A stretch of 64,000 nucleotides of DNA from G963662905 sp963676415 (GCA_963676415.1 OY781097.1:2046001-2110000); one strand, 5' to 3'; counted from the stretch's first letter, positions 38,831 to 48,256 are shown. Program-made: numbers and translations. The notes: generated by a model not told the origin, from the sequence alone.

Positions 38831-41461
38831 TTAGAACCCTAATTCCATTTGTGCCCCGCCGCCTTTGTCATCATTTTGATCCTCATCCTCTGTTTTGTGC
38901 TTTTCTGTGATTTCATTTTTGACAGGCTTTTCCGGTTCTGGTTCCGGTTCTTCGTAAGGCAAAGGATCGAGCCATTCCAGCTTTTTGATAATCAGTTTGC
39001 TCAGGCGTTTTCCTTTGGCTTTTTCTCCTTTTACATCAATAAACTCACTCACATTTATTTTTTCGTCATCCACATCCTTGCCGTTCTTTTTACTGTCAAA
39101 AATGATCTTGAGCATGGGCAGGTGATCGAGACTGTATTCCAGTAATTTGGAGTTTGGATGTTCTGTAAGGAAACTTACTGCTTTGCCGTTGCCTTCCGGA
39201 TGGAACCGTTTGATGTAGGTAAAACCCGATTCGCCTTCGTGGTAAATGGCGGTCATGACTTTGCGTTCATCAAATTTCTCGATGAGCATCATATCATCGT
39301 CAAAATGCGTGCTCAGGTCATAACCATATAGTTTGTAAGTACCTGATTTATTGATAGTAAATATGTGATCATCGCCTTTAAAATCACCAAGATAAGTGCC
39401 CCTCTCTTCGGTGTTGAGCCTTTTGACTGTATCATCAAACCAAATTTTTAATGCGCCCAAAGTAGAAACACCATCTTCTTTTTTCTGAATTTTTCTTACT
39501 ACATGCCGTGAAAGGATATTTCCTTTGGCATTGCGGTTTTTTATGGACAGCTCACTGAAATCGAAATCGAAAGTGAGTTTTCTGAGTTTGGGTTTGGGGC
39601 GCAGGCTTACCTTCACAACTTCTGCTTCCCCATTTGGATTGGCCGTGAAATATAGTACGCGTGTTCCTTTAGTGCCTAATGTGAGGTCATATTCCTTATC
39701 GCGCGTAACGCCCAGAACAGCAAATCGTTTCACATAAAAATGTCCTAAACGGCCATCCTGATAAATCATATTATAAACCGTCCGCTCATCGTTTTTGCGG
39801 AAAATATCAATATGCAAAATATTGGTGCCGATATAGGTTTTGTTGGAAACCTTGCTGACCATAAATGTCCCGTCGTTGCGGAAAACAATAAAATCATCCA
39901 GATCGGAACAATCGCAGATAAATTCATCGCGCTTCAGGCTGGTTCCTGCAAATCCTTCTTCACGGTTGATGTAAAGTTTTACGTTATTTACCGCAACGGC
40001 AGCAGCTTCAATTGTATCAAAACTACGGAGTTCGGTTTTGCGCTCGCGTCCTTTTCCGTATTTTTTCTTGATTTGCCGGTAATAATTGATGGCATAATCG
40101 ACCAGGTGGGCCAAATGGTTTTCTACCTCTTCGAGCTCTTCCTGTAGGCCTTTCATATATTCGTCGGCCTTGAATTTATTGTAGCGCGAAATGCGTTTGA
40201 TCGGGATATCCGACAGGCGCACAAGATCCTCACGTGTTACTTCCCTGATTAAATCCTTAACATAAGGCTTCAGCCCTTTGTCAATGGTTTCCAGCATTTC
40301 CTCATAAGATTCCGTTTTACGGATATCGAGGTAAATTTCTTTTTCGATGAAGATCTTTTCGAGTGAAGAAAGGTGGAGTTTTTCAAGCAGCTCGCTTTTT
40401 TGGATTTCCAGCTCCTTTCTAAGGAGGTTAACGGTATTGGCTGTATTGTCGCGTAGAATTTCACTGACACCGATAAAAGCCGGTTTGTCGTCACGGATTA
40501 CACAGCTGTTGGGGCTGATCGAAATTTCGCAATCGGTGAACGCGTAGAGGGCATCAATGGTTTGATCGGGCGAAACATTATTATGGAGATGGATCAGTAT
40601 TTCGACATGTTCGGCTGTATTGTCATCAATTTTTTTAATCTTGATTTTGCCTTTATCGTTGGCGGCAAGTATGCTGTCGATGAGCGTCCCGGTGGTTGTG
40701 GCAAAAGGAATCTCCGTGATGGTCAGTGTTTTTTTGTCCGTTTTATTGATGCGTGCACGAACACGTACTTTTCCTCCGCGCAGGCCGTCATTGTAACGGG
40801 AGCAATCGGCCATGCCACCGGTTGGAAAATCGGGCAGGATTTCAAATTCTTCGCCTTTTAAGATTTTAATGGAAGCGTCGATCAGTTCATTGAAATTGTG
40901 TGGAAGCAGTTTGGAAGCAAGTCCCACGGCAATTCCCTCCACGCCTTGTGCAAGCAAAAGCGGGAACTTCACCGGAAGGGCAACAGGTTCATTGTTCCTG
41001 CCGTCGTAACTGGCGCGCCATTCGGTGGTTTTGGGGTTGAAAACAACTTCAAGGGCAAATTTGGATAACCTTGCCTCGATATAACGTGGCGCAGCAGAAC
41101 TGTCGCCGGTGAGGATGTTTCCCCAGTTTCCCTGCGTGTCGATTAATAGGTCTTTCTGCCCGAGCTGAACCAGTGCGTCGCCAATAGAGGCATCGCCATG
41201 CGGGTGAAACTGCATCGTATGCCCGATGATGTTGGCCACTTTGTTGTAGCGCCCGTCGTCCATGCGGAACATCGAGTGTAGGATACGCCGCTGCACAGGT
41301 TTCAGGCCATCCTTTAAAGCAGGTACGGCGCGTTCCAGAATTACGTAGGAAGCATAGTCCAGGAACCAGTCCTGGTACATGCCCGACAATTGCGTGGTCT
41401 TAATTTCTTTATCTGTGTTTTGGATTTCTGAGTGCTCCTCCAGATTGTTGTCTTCTTCCAT
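38831..41461 (-). CDS. parC: Type IIA topoisomerase subunit A (topoisomerase IV ParC-like)
   Basis: An 876-residue DNA-cleaving subunit. The N-terminal breakage-reunion domain has YVILERAVPALKDGLKPVQR, the QFHPHGDASIGDALV segment and the catalytic Tyr in SSAAPRYIEARL (Y127). A coiled-coil and the C-terminal beta-propeller-like region follow, with a Glu/Lys-rich tail. Wording and length match Bacteroidota ParC rather than GyrA, whose GyrA-box (QRRGG) is not seen. The ParE subunit gene is not adjacent in this window. Confidence 0.88.
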   Translation of the reverse strand: MEEDNNLEEHSEIQNTDKEIKTTQLSGMYQDWFLDYASYVILERAVPALKDGLKPVQRRILHSMFRMDDGRYNKVANIIGHTMQFHPHGDASIGDALVQLGQKDLLIDTQGNWGNILTGDSSAAPRYIEARLSKFALEVVFNPKTTEWRASYDGRNNEPVALPVKFPLLLAQGVEGIAVGLASKLLPHNFNELIDASIKILKGEEFEILPDFPTGGMADCSRYNDGLRGGKVRVRARINKTDKKTLTITEIPFATTTGTLIDSILAANDKGKIKIKKIDDNTAEHVEILIHLHNNVSPDQTIDALYAFTDCEISISPNSCVIRDDKPAFIGVSEILRDNTANTVNLLRKELEIQKSELLEKLHLSSLEKIFIEKEIYLDIRKTESYEEMLETIDKGLKPYVKDLIREVTREDLVRLSDIPIKRISRYNKFKADEYMKGLQEELEEVENHLAHLVDYAINYYRQIKKKYGKGRERKTELRSFDTIEAAAVAVNNVKLYINREEGFAGTSLKRDEFICDCSDLDDFIVFRNDGTFMVSKVSNKTYIGTNILHIDIFRKNDERTVYNMIYQDGRLGHFYVKRFAVLGVTRDKEYDLTLGTKGTRVLYFTANPNGEAEVVKVSLRPKPKLRKLTFDFDFSELSIKNRNAKGNILSRHVVRKIQKKEDGVSTLGALKIWFDDTVKRLNTEERGTYLGDFKGDDHIFTINKSGTYKLYGYDLSTHFDDDMMLIEKFDERKVMTAIYHEGESGFTYIKRFHPEGNGKAVSFLTEHPNSKLLEYSLDHLPMLKIIFDSKKNGKDVDDEKINVSEFIDVKGEKAKGKRLSKLIIKKLEWLDPLPYEEPEPEPEKPVKNEITEKHKTEDEDQNDDKGGGAQMELGF

Positions 41462-41520
41462 AATCGATCCAGCTATTCCTTTTGTAGAAAGGCTATAAAA
41501 TTACGCAAATTCCTAAAATA

Positions 41521-41561
41521 CAAAAAGGGGATAATGCTTTTTTTTATTAACATTATCCCCT
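41521..41561 (-). terminator. Terminator of the flavodiiron gene
   Basis: Perfect 11-bp stem AGGGGATAATG (41526-41536) with CATTATCCCCT (41551-41561), followed on the minus strand by TTTTTG. It separates the five-gene unit from parC. Confidence 0.8.
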
Positions 41562-41582
41562 AATATATTGTAATGCAGTTTC

Positions 41583-42782
41583 TTAGTTGTCTGCTTTCAA
41601 ACGCTGTGCCATAGCCTTACCCAAAGCAATCAGTCGTTCGATGTCGTTTCCATCTGCAGCATGGCGTGCTTCAACAGATTCTGAAACAACATCCCACTTA
41701 ATGGTTTCGGCAAATTTTTCCAGTGTGCGCACGCCGCCGCCGCCCCAGCTCATCGAGCCAAAGGTTGCAAGCAGGTGGTTTTTCGGCATAATGTGCTCCA
41801 GTTCGCGGATCAGCGCACGCATAGGTGTGAAAATACCACCATTATAGGCGCTGCTGCCAAGTACTACGCCACGGTATTTCCAAATGTCGCTGATGATATA
41901 CGAGCTGTGTGTTTTGGATGAATCATACACACGTATATTTTTGATGCCTTCTTCGCTGAGTGTGCGGGCAATGATTTCAGCCATTTTTTCGGTATTGCCG
42001 TACATGCTTCCAAATACAATTACAACGCCTTCTTCTGTTTCGTAACGGCTCCATTTCTGGTAATCGGCAATGATTTTGTCGATATGTGAGCGCCAGATCG
42101 GGCCATGTGTTGAGGCAATCATCTTAACATCAAGTCCGCTGAGTTTATTGAGGGCTTTTTGTACCTGCAGGCCGTATTTGCCAACGATATTGCTGTAATA
42201 ACGGCGCAATTCATCTTCGTAAAAATCCAGGTTGATTTCATCATCAAAAATACCGCCGTCCAAAGTGCCAAAGCTGCCAAATGCATCGGCTGAATAAAGA
42301 ATCTGATCGGTTTCGTCCCAAGTCATCATCGTTTCGGGCCAGTGTACCATAGGAGCCATATAGAAATTCAGTTTATGGCGCCCTAGGCTGAGGCTGTCGC
42401 CTTCTTTCACTTCCATGAAATTATCCTTGATGCCATAAAAACCTTCGATCATGGGGAAGGTTTTGCGGTTGCCCACCAATTGTACCTCCGGGAATTCATT
42501 CACGATGGCTTTGATCGCTCCAGAATGATCAGGTTCCATGTGGTTGATAATCAGGTAATCTACTTTTCTTTCTTCGCCAAGAATATCCTTGATTTTATCA
42601 ATATATTCTTCCATTTTGCTGATTTCAACAGTATCTACCAAGGCAACTTTTTCGTCGCAAATCAGATAGCTGTTGTACGCAATGCCAAAAGGCAGTGGCC
42701 AGTAGTTTTCGAAAAGATGGGTGCGGCGGTCATTCACACCAATCCAGAATGTGTCTTCACTGAGTTTTACTCTGTTATACAT
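41583..42782 (-). CDS. Flavodiiron protein (A-type flavoprotein, O2/NO reductase)
   Basis: A 399-residue flavodiiron protein. The metallo-beta-lactamase-like part carries the diiron ligands: HMEPDHSG (H81, E83, D85), VHWPETM (H147), YSADAFGSFG (D166) and STHGPIWR. The flavodoxin part follows (about 250-395, GSMYGNTEKMAEIIA, with FMN loop VLGSSAYNGG and GSMSWGGGG). These enzymes reduce O2 or NO to protect oxygen-sensitive metabolism. It lies 20 bases after the BatA-like gene, and a terminator follows. No rubredoxin domain is fused, so it needs a separate electron donor. Confidence 0.93.
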   Translation of the reverse strand: MYNRVKLSEDTFWIGVNDRRTHLFENYWPLPFGIAYNSYLICDEKVALVDTVEISKMEEYIDKIKDILGEERKVDYLIINHMEPDHSGAIKAIVNEFPEVQLVGNRKTFPMIEGFYGIKDNFMEVKEGDSLSLGRHKLNFYMAPMVHWPETMMTWDETDQILYSADAFGSFGTLDGGIFDDEINLDFYEDELRRYYSNIVGKYGLQVQKALNKLSGLDVKMIASTHGPIWRSHIDKIIADYQKWSRYETEEGVVIVFGSMYGNTEKMAEIIARTLSEEGIKNIRVYDSSKTHSSYIISDIWKYRGVVLGSSAYNGGIFTPMRALIRELEHIMPKNHLLATFGSMSWGGGGVRTLEKFAETIKWDVVSESVEARHAADGNDIERLIALGKAMAQRLKADN

Positions 42783-42802
42783 GGATCAATATTTTAAATA
42801 GT

Positions 42803-44839
42803 TTATTTCCAGAATCTTAAAATAAGTATTTCAATACCCAAAAAAATCAGTGCAAAAATAATAAACCAGCGCCACAATTGCTTTCCCTGAAGTGAATTTA
42901 TTATGTTTTGCCCAATTTGCCGGTCGTTAAGTGTATTTGTAATAGCTTTAAAACCTGTAATTTGGGCAAGTTCACCGCATTCTTTTTCCGTAAAAAAATC
43001 TGTTGAAGATTCGCGGCGGCTGTAATTAACAGCCAGCGGAACATTTTGGCTTCCGTTTATAAGCTGGTGTATGCCGGCTTCATAGTTTGTTTCAGGGGCA
43101 AAACGGATTTCCAGTTCTTGGCCATTTCTGCGGAAAAGCGGTATGAAGCGGATTTTTTGGTCGGGGCTGATAATTTCCGGGGCTTTATCTTCATTGAGCA
43201 AAGTGCTTTTCAAATGTATGCTTTGGCCGTTGGCTGGTGTGAATGCGATGCTTTGCATGCCACTGCTCAGGAAAGCGGCTTTAAACATCACCGGAAGCAA
43301 AAGTGCATGGGCATCCCATTTGCTGAAAGGCTGCTCCAGTGGCGAGGCAAAAAGCAGGATGTTGCCGTTTTCGCTGTTGTGCCGTGCCAAAAGGATATCG
43401 CCGTTTTGCGCATTCATCAGGCTTTCGTTGATGCTGCCCATGGCAAAGCTAATGGGAAAATGTTGCTTGTATTCAGGTAGTTTGATGTTTTTGGGCAAAC
43501 GTTCAAACACGCCATCAAAAAACGGGCTTTTGCTTTGGATAAAATCCGCACGGCCCGATACGGTATCCGCCGCAGCGAGCATCAAACCATAACTGGCCAA
43601 AAACTGATTGTAATTGCTGATGTCGGTTTCCGCAGAAGGAATGACCGCCAGGCTTCCTCCGCCATCAAGGATTTTGCTGAGCTCCATGGCAAGTCCGGAT
43701 GGGATTTCATTCAGATTTTGGAGGATCAGCAGATCCTGGGCAGATATTTCATCATAGCGTAATTTTTTGAGTTCAATGCCCCTGAAATGAAACAGGCTGT
43801 CAACGCCAAAGAGCCGGCCGAGTGTTTCTTTTTCCTTGCCGGAAAATATGCTGAGGATGTTGATTTCCGGGCGTATAGAGATGTTCAGATAGTAGCGGTC
43901 GTCAAAACGGATGGGATAATCACTGATTTCGATATATCCGCTCAGGTTTCCGCTTTGCTGTGGCCTGAAGGTGAGCAGCACAGTAGTTTCGCTGTTTGGC
44001 GCAAGTTCTGTGCTGGCAAAGGCGCGTTGCTGGCCATTGAGGATCAGCTTTACGGGGATTTTTTCGAGATAATCAGGACTTTCGTTGCGGAGCACGGCAC
44101 GGATTTCGAGTATTTCCCCGGCACGTACATAAGGCGAACTGAGGTAGCAACTGTCGATCAATAGGTTGCTTTGCGTAGCATGCGGCAAATACATAAAATA
44201 GATTTGTGCTGTTGAGTCAAAGCCGGGATATTCCTGAAACTGAATGTTGTTTTTTTGGAAATCGCTGATCAGGAACAAAGTGCGCGAAGCTTTATTTTTA
44301 CTCTTCAATCCGCCATACTGCTCGATCAGCTTGTTCATCATGATGCTTTGCGGATGTATGCTGATTTCTCCTATTTCATTGATTGCTTGTTCTTTATCGG
44401 TGTAATTTTCTCCGGAATAGGGACGCTCGTTGCTGATGATCTGGAAATCGGCCTGGGAGCCAAAAGCCTCTACAATGTCTCGTGCGCGTTTTTTTGCCAG
44501 TTCCAACAGAGGTCCGGCCGCCGATTCGCCTTCCATCGAAAAACTGTTGTCGATATAAATGCTGACTTCCTGCTGTTTGCCTGTGGCTGCATTTTCCTCT
44601 GCCGGAATAAAAGGCCGGGCAAAAGCGAAAACCAGTGCAATTATGGCAAGTATGCGCAGTAAAAGAAGAATCATGTGCTTCAGGCGTGAGCTTTTTCGTG
44701 TTTGGCTTTTGATTTCACGGATAAACGCCACATTGGTAAATTCAAGCTTCTTGAAACGGCGCAGATTAAAAAGATGAATGGCAATGGGAATACCGATGGC
44801 CAAAAGTCCGTAGAGGATATATGGATTGGTGAATTGCAT
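42803..44839 (-). CDS. BatA-like VWA membrane protein
   Basis: A 678-residue membrane protein. The N-terminus matches the aerotolerance/BatA region: NPYILYGLLAIGIPIAIHLF, then FKKLEFTNVAFIREI and a second helix with LLLLRILAIIALVFAFARPF. A von Willebrand A domain follows, with the MIDAS start in YIDNSFSMEG. A long extracytoplasmic beta-rich part and a last helix (WFIIFALIFLGIEILIL) close the protein. Function of this single large form is not established; the smaller BatA proteins affect oxygen tolerance in Bacteroides. Linked to the DUF4159 gene 20 bases before and the flavodiiron gene 20 bases after. Confidence 0.82.
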   Translation of the reverse strand: MQFTNPYILYGLLAIGIPIAIHLFNLRRFKKLEFTNVAFIREIKSQTRKSSRLKHMILLLLRILAIIALVFAFARPFIPAEENAATGKQQEVSIYIDNSFSMEGESAAGPLLELAKKRARDIVEAFGSQADFQIISNERPYSGENYTDKEQAINEIGEISIHPQSIMMNKLIEQYGGLKSKNKASRTLFLISDFQKNNIQFQEYPGFDSTAQIYFMYLPHATQSNLLIDSCYLSSPYVRAGEILEIRAVLRNESPDYLEKIPVKLILNGQQRAFASTELAPNSETTVLLTFRPQQSGNLSGYIEISDYPIRFDDRYYLNISIRPEINILSIFSGKEKETLGRLFGVDSLFHFRGIELKKLRYDEISAQDLLILQNLNEIPSGLAMELSKILDGGGSLAVIPSAETDISNYNQFLASYGLMLAAADTVSGRADFIQSKSPFFDGVFERLPKNIKLPEYKQHFPISFAMGSINESLMNAQNGDILLARHNSENGNILLFASPLEQPFSKWDAHALLLPVMFKAAFLSSGMQSIAFTPANGQSIHLKSTLLNEDKAPEIISPDQKIRFIPLFRRNGQELEIRFAPETNYEAGIHQLINGSQNVPLAVNYSRRESSTDFFTEKECGELAQITGFKAITNTLNDRQIGQNIINSLQGKQLWRWFIIFALIFLGIEILILRFWK

Positions 44840-44858
44840 GCTTGTTTTTCAGGATTTT

Positions 44859-45518
44859 TTATTCAACAAAAACATATTGAATCAGGTTGGCGCCCATCTT
44901 GAAGGCTTTCATACGGGTTTCGCGTGAATCATTATGTACTTCCGGTTCTTCCCAGCCATCTCCAAGGTCGGATTCATAGCTGTAAAAGCATACCAGCCTT
45001 CCTTCCCAGATCAGCCCAAAGCCTTGCGGGGCTTTATCGTCGTGCTCATGAATTTTGGGCAGTCCGTTTGTGAAATCAAATTTTTGGTGGTACACCGGAT
45101 GGTCAAAGGGCAGTTCAATAAAATCCAGTTCCGGGAAAACCTTTTTCATTTCCGGGCGGATAAATTTATCCATGCCATAATTGTCATCAATATGCAAAAA
45201 GCCGCCCGATATCAGGTATTGCCTGAGGTTTTGGGCTTCGGCGGCAGAAAAGCTGACATTTCCATGACCGGTCATATGCACAAACGGATAGTTGAAAATG
45301 TCGGTACTGCCGGATTCAACGGTTACAGCTTCATCTGCGATATCTGTGCCCAGCTCTTTATTGCAGAATTCAATCAGGTTGCCCAAAGATGTGGGGTTGG
45401 CATACCAATCGCCACCGCCATTGTATTTCAAAAGGGCAATTTGCAGGGATTGCGCCTGCGTTGAAAGCGTGGTCATCAGCATGAGTGCTAGCAAAATATT
45501 TTTAATGGTGTGCATCAT
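44859..45518 (-). CDS. Secreted DUF4159 protein
   Basis: A 219-residue protein with signal peptide (IKNILLALMLMTTLSTQAQ) and a DUF4159 domain: LQIALLKYNGGGDWYANPTS, then FVHMTGHGNVSFSAAEAQNL, GGFLHIDDNYGMDKF and the glutamine-amidotransferase-like layout. No catalytic Cys is evident. It is often found near VWA/BatA-type proteins, as here, but its role is unknown. The start overlaps the rsmE stop by one base; a second ATG follows at once. Confidence 0.8.
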   Translation of the reverse strand: MMHTIKNILLALMLMTTLSTQAQSLQIALLKYNGGGDWYANPTSLGNLIEFCNKELGTDIADEAVTVESGSTDIFNYPFVHMTGHGNVSFSAAEAQNLRQYLISGGFLHIDDNYGMDKFIRPEMKKVFPELDFIELPFDHPVYHQKFDFTNGLPKIHEHDDKAPQGFGLIWEGRLVCFYSYESDLGDGWEEPEVHNDSRETRMKAFKMGANLIQYVFVE

Positions 45519-46231
45519 TATTCCATTTCATTAATAAGGTTTACCGTATGGCAGGCAACAACCGCAGCCGTTTCGGTGCGCAAGCGGCTGGGGCCGAGGC
45601 TTACAGGCAGAAAACCGTTTTGCAGGGCGTATTGTACTTCCGATGGGCTGAAATCGCCTTCGGGGCCAATCAAAACCAATGTGTCATCGCCAGTAACCAC
45701 CGAACTGCCTAAAGAGGTACGGTATTCTTCGCTGCAATAGGCAATGAAATTGGTGGTTTCGCGATTTTCCTGAATAAATTCCCGAAAAGGAATGGGCTCG
45801 TTGAGCAGGGGCAGTTTCGCCTTAAGCGATTGTTTCATGGCCGCCAGCAGGATTTTTTGAAGGCGTTCCGTTTTAATCTGCCTGCGCTCCGAATATTCAC
45901 ATATAATAGGTGTAATCTCTTCGATGCCGATTTCGGTGGCTTTCTCCAAGAACCACTCAAAACGGCTGTTGTTTTTTGTGGGCCCCATAGCAATATGCAC
46001 TTTGAAGGGCCGTGCCCCATAGTTCCCTTCCAGTTCCGTAATTTGTACCTGGCTGTGCTTTGGATGTGATTCGAGTATTTCGGCCTGCGCCATTGTGCCC
46101 ATACCATTGGTCAGGTGGATCATCTCTCCTTCGCCAAGTCGTAAAACCCGTGCAAGATGTTTGCTTTCTTCTTCGCCGAGCGTGATGATGGAAGCATCTG
46201 TAAAAACTTCCGGATGATAAAATAATTTCAT
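45518..46231 (-). CDS. rsmE: 16S rRNA m3U1498 methyltransferase RsmE
   Basis: A 237-residue SPOUT-fold methyltransferase that methylates U1498 of 16S rRNA. Start MKLFYHPEVFTDASI is chosen by family; the open frame upstream runs into the neighbouring gene. Diagnostic segments are ESKHLARVLRLGEGEMI, FEWFLEKATEIGIEEI, the SAM-binding knot LVLIGPEGDFSPSEV and the end VSLGPSRLRTETAAV. It lies between yjjG (1 base away) and the DUF4159 gene (overlap of 1 base). Confidence 0.93.
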   Translation of the reverse strand: MKLFYHPEVFTDASIITLGEEESKHLARVLRLGEGEMIHLTNGMGTMAQAEILESHPKHSQVQITELEGNYGARPFKVHIAMGPTKNNSRFEWFLEKATEIGIEEITPIICEYSERRQIKTERLQKILLAAMKQSLKAKLPLLNEPIPFREFIQENRETTNFIAYCSEEYRTSLGSSVVTGDDTLVLIGPEGDFSPSEVQYALQNGFLPVSLGPSRLRTETAAVVACHTVNLINEME

Positions 46232-46232
46232 G

Positions 46233-46931
46233 TCAGAGAATGTTTTTAAGTTCATCGAAAGCCGTGATATAAAATGTGGCTTCCAGCTTACTGTTTCCGC
46301 CTGGATAGTCCACAAAAACCTGGTCCATGCCCACGCCTTTTGCGCCTTCGATATCTACTTCGTGATCATCGCCGACCATCAGGCTGTTGAATGCCTCTGC
46401 TCCGGTCCGCTGCATGGCGTGCTGGAATATCTGCCGGTCTGGTTTGCGCGAGCGGGCTTCCTCAGATGTGATCACAGACCTGAAATAAGCCTCCAAACCG
46501 GAGTTCTTGATCTTCGTAAACTGTACTTCATTAAAGCCATTGGTAATGATGTGCAAATGATAATCCTTGGCAAGCAGATAATCCAGGGTTTCTTTTACCT
46601 CAGGAAATAAACGTGTTTTCCTGGGGCTTCGTTCAATGTATTCCCGGGCCATTTTCTGAGAGAGCTCATCATCGTCAATGCCAAATTGGAGCAAACTGTC
46701 GTGAAAACGCTTTACGCTCAAAACTTCTTTCTCAATTTTGCCCTCGCGGTAAAGCGCCCATAAATGTAGGTTCACATCGTGGTAAATGCCGTAGAAGCTT
46801 TCAAAATCGGGAATTCCGCGGCAGCCTAAGGCGTAATCTGTGAAAATATCATTCAGGCATTCCTTGCTATTTTGGTCAAAATCCCACATGGTGCGGTCCA
46901 AATCGATGAAAATATGACGGTATTTCTTCAT
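46233..46931 (-). CDS. HAD-family nucleotidase (YjjG-like)
   Basis: A 232-residue HAD hydrolase. Motif I is IFIDLDRTMWDFDQN (D10, D12), motif II is IITNGFNEVQ, and motifs III and IV are in RKPDRQIFQHA and MVGDDHEVDIEGAKG. The sequence follows the YjjG group of noncanonical pyrimidine nucleotidases (dUMP, damaged dNMP). First gene of the five-gene minus-strand unit. Confidence 0.88.
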   Translation of the reverse strand: MKKYRHIFIDLDRTMWDFDQNSKECLNDIFTDYALGCRGIPDFESFYGIYHDVNLHLWALYREGKIEKEVLSVKRFHDSLLQFGIDDDELSQKMAREYIERSPRKTRLFPEVKETLDYLLAKDYHLHIITNGFNEVQFTKIKNSGLEAYFRSVITSEEARSRKPDRQIFQHAMQRTGAEAFNSLMVGDDHEVDIEGAKGVGMDQVFVDYPGGNSKLEATFYITAFDELKNIL

Positions 46932-46951
46932 TATTCTCTAAAATTAAATGG

Positions 46952-46959
46952 CAAAGATA
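46952..46959 (-). promoter_or_regulatory. -7 promoter box of the yjjG unit
   Basis: Minus strand TATCTTTG, 20 bases before the ATG. No matching -33 box at the right distance. Confidence 0.5.
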
Positions 46960-47100
46960 CAATAGATAAAGCGATTCGGAATTTTTTAGCCAAAGGGTTT
47001 TGTGGAAAATGCTGAAATTTTAGAAATTTCATAACGTGTTAATTTTCAGTGAAATGCCTGACGGCCGTTTGGTTCTGATAAAAATTATCTTCAAAAACTC

Positions 47101-47129
47101 TTGACAAGTGTATTTTAATATTGTATTAT
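47101..47129 (+). promoter_or_regulatory. Sigma70-like promoter of the SPFH gene
   Basis: TTGACA (47101-47106), 17-base spacer, TATTAT (47124-47129), which is close to the classic sigma70 consensus and unlike the TAnnTTTG boxes elsewhere in the window. The heptad TATTGTA/TATTGTA repeat (near 47120 and 47127) overlaps the -10 part. Confidence 0.45.
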
Positions 47130-47167
47130 TGTAATATCAAATTAATATCACTTTAAAATTTTGTATC

Positions 47168-48016
47168 ATGGAAAAAACAACAGTTCCTTTTAATGGTTTT
47201 GCAGGCTTGGTCATTGTGCTTATTCTGATTTTGGCCCCGATATACGGGCTTATAATGTTACATATGTTCTGGCTTATTGCAGTAATGGTACTCGGAATCT
47301 TCTTCGCGACAGGTTTTGTGATTGTAAATCCGAACGAATCCGTTGTTATGGTGCTGTTTGGGAAATATGCCGGAACCATTAAGAAAAATGGATTTTATTT
47401 GGTGAACCCATTTTATGCGCGCAAGAAGATATCGCTTCGTGCCCGCAACCTCGACAGTGAGCCAATCAAAGTAAACGATAAAATTGGTAATCCGATTATG
47501 ATTGGCATTGTGCTGGTTTGGCGTGTAAAAAATACATATCAGGCAGCTTTTGAGGTCGATGAATATACCCACTTTGTAGATATCCAGAGCGAAGCTGCTA
47601 TCCGTAAGCTGGCCGGCCATTATCCTTACGATAATTTTGAAGATGAAGATTCTGATTTAACTTTGCGCAGTGGTGGCGAGGCCGTAAACGAGGTTCTGGA
47701 ACAAGAGCTGGCCGAGCGTCTGCAAATAGCAGGTATTGAAGTTATGGAAGCCCGCATCAGCTATCTGGCTTATGCCTCGGAAATCGCCAATGCAATGCTG
47801 AAGCGCCAGCAGGCATCCGCTATTGTGGCTGCCCGCGCAAAAATTGTTGAAGGCGCTGTGGGTATGGTCGAAATGGCTATCGATGAGCTCTCAAAACGTG
47901 AAGCAATTGAATTGGATGAACACAGTAAAGCTGCTATGGTCAGTAACCTGATGGTAGTACTTTGTTCCGATAAAGATGCAAGCCCGGTGGTAAATACCGG
48001 CACTTTAAATCATTAA
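47168..48016 (+). CDS. SPFH/Band 7 membrane protein
   Basis: A 282-residue protein. Two hydrophobic segments lead (about 10-28 and 31-52), then an SPFH domain beginning GFVIVNPNESVVMVLFGKY and continuing to VLVWRVKNTYQAAFEVDEY. After it come a helical segment with Ala/Glu-rich repeats (AELAERLQ to ARAKIVEGAVGMVEMAI), as in stomatin/prohibitin scaffolds, and a short C-terminus. Such proteins form rings or patches in the inner membrane. It has its own promoter and is followed 3 bases later by a small DNA-binding protein. Confidence 0.88.
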   Translation: MEKTTVPFNGFAGLVIVLILILAPIYGLIMLHMFWLIAVMVLGIFFATGFVIVNPNESVVMVLFGKYAGTIKKNGFYLVNPFYARKKISLRARNLDSEPIKVNDKIGNPIMIGIVLVWRVKNTYQAAFEVDEYTHFVDIQSEAAIRKLAGHYPYDNFEDEDSDLTLRSGGEAVNEVLEQELAERLQIAGIEVMEARISYLAYASEIANAMLKRQQASAIVAARAKIVEGAVGMVEMAIDELSKREAIELDEHSKAAMVSNLMVVLCSDKDASPVVNTGTLNH

Positions 48017-48019
48017 AAT

Positions 48020-48211
48020 ATGGCGAAAAAGAAAGCTTTTGCCCTGAGGTTGGATCCTGATGTGTTGCGGATGGTTGAAAAATGGGCTGAAGATGAGTTC
48101 CGCAGCACCAATGGACAATTCGAATGGATTATTGCAAAAGCCCTGCGTGACAATGGCAGGTTCAGGGAGCCCAAATCCCCGGATGAGGGGGGACAAAAAG
48201 AAAAATCATAA
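48020..48211 (+). CDS. Small ribbon-helix-helix-like protein linked to SPFH
   Basis: A 63-residue basic protein: KKKAFALRLDPDVLRMVEKW, then EFRSTNGQFEWIIAKALRDN. This looks like an Arc/HicB-type ribbon-helix-helix with the beta strand FALRLD, the two helices and a charged tail. It starts 3 bases after the SPFH gene, before a clear terminator. The pairing with SPFH seems deliberate; it may control the SPFH promoter or be part of the membrane patch. No toxin gene is present. Confidence 0.72.
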   Translation: MAKKKAFALRLDPDVLRMVEKWAEDEFRSTNGQFEWIIAKALRDNGRFREPKSPDEGGQKEKS

Positions 48212-48218
48212 ACCAATG

Positions 48219-48252
48219 AAAAGCGCTTCATCTGTGGGGCGCTTTTTTCTTT
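48219..48252 (+). terminator. Terminator of the SPFH unit
   Basis: Stem AAAAGCGC (48219-48226) with GCGCTTTT (48239-48246), followed by a T run. Confidence 0.85.
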
Positions 48253-48256
48253 TGCG

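Noticed and set aside
38831..41461. gyrA instead of parC
   Set aside because: Wording of the N-terminal part and absence of the GyrA-box motif favour ParC. I keep some doubt because parE is not next to it.
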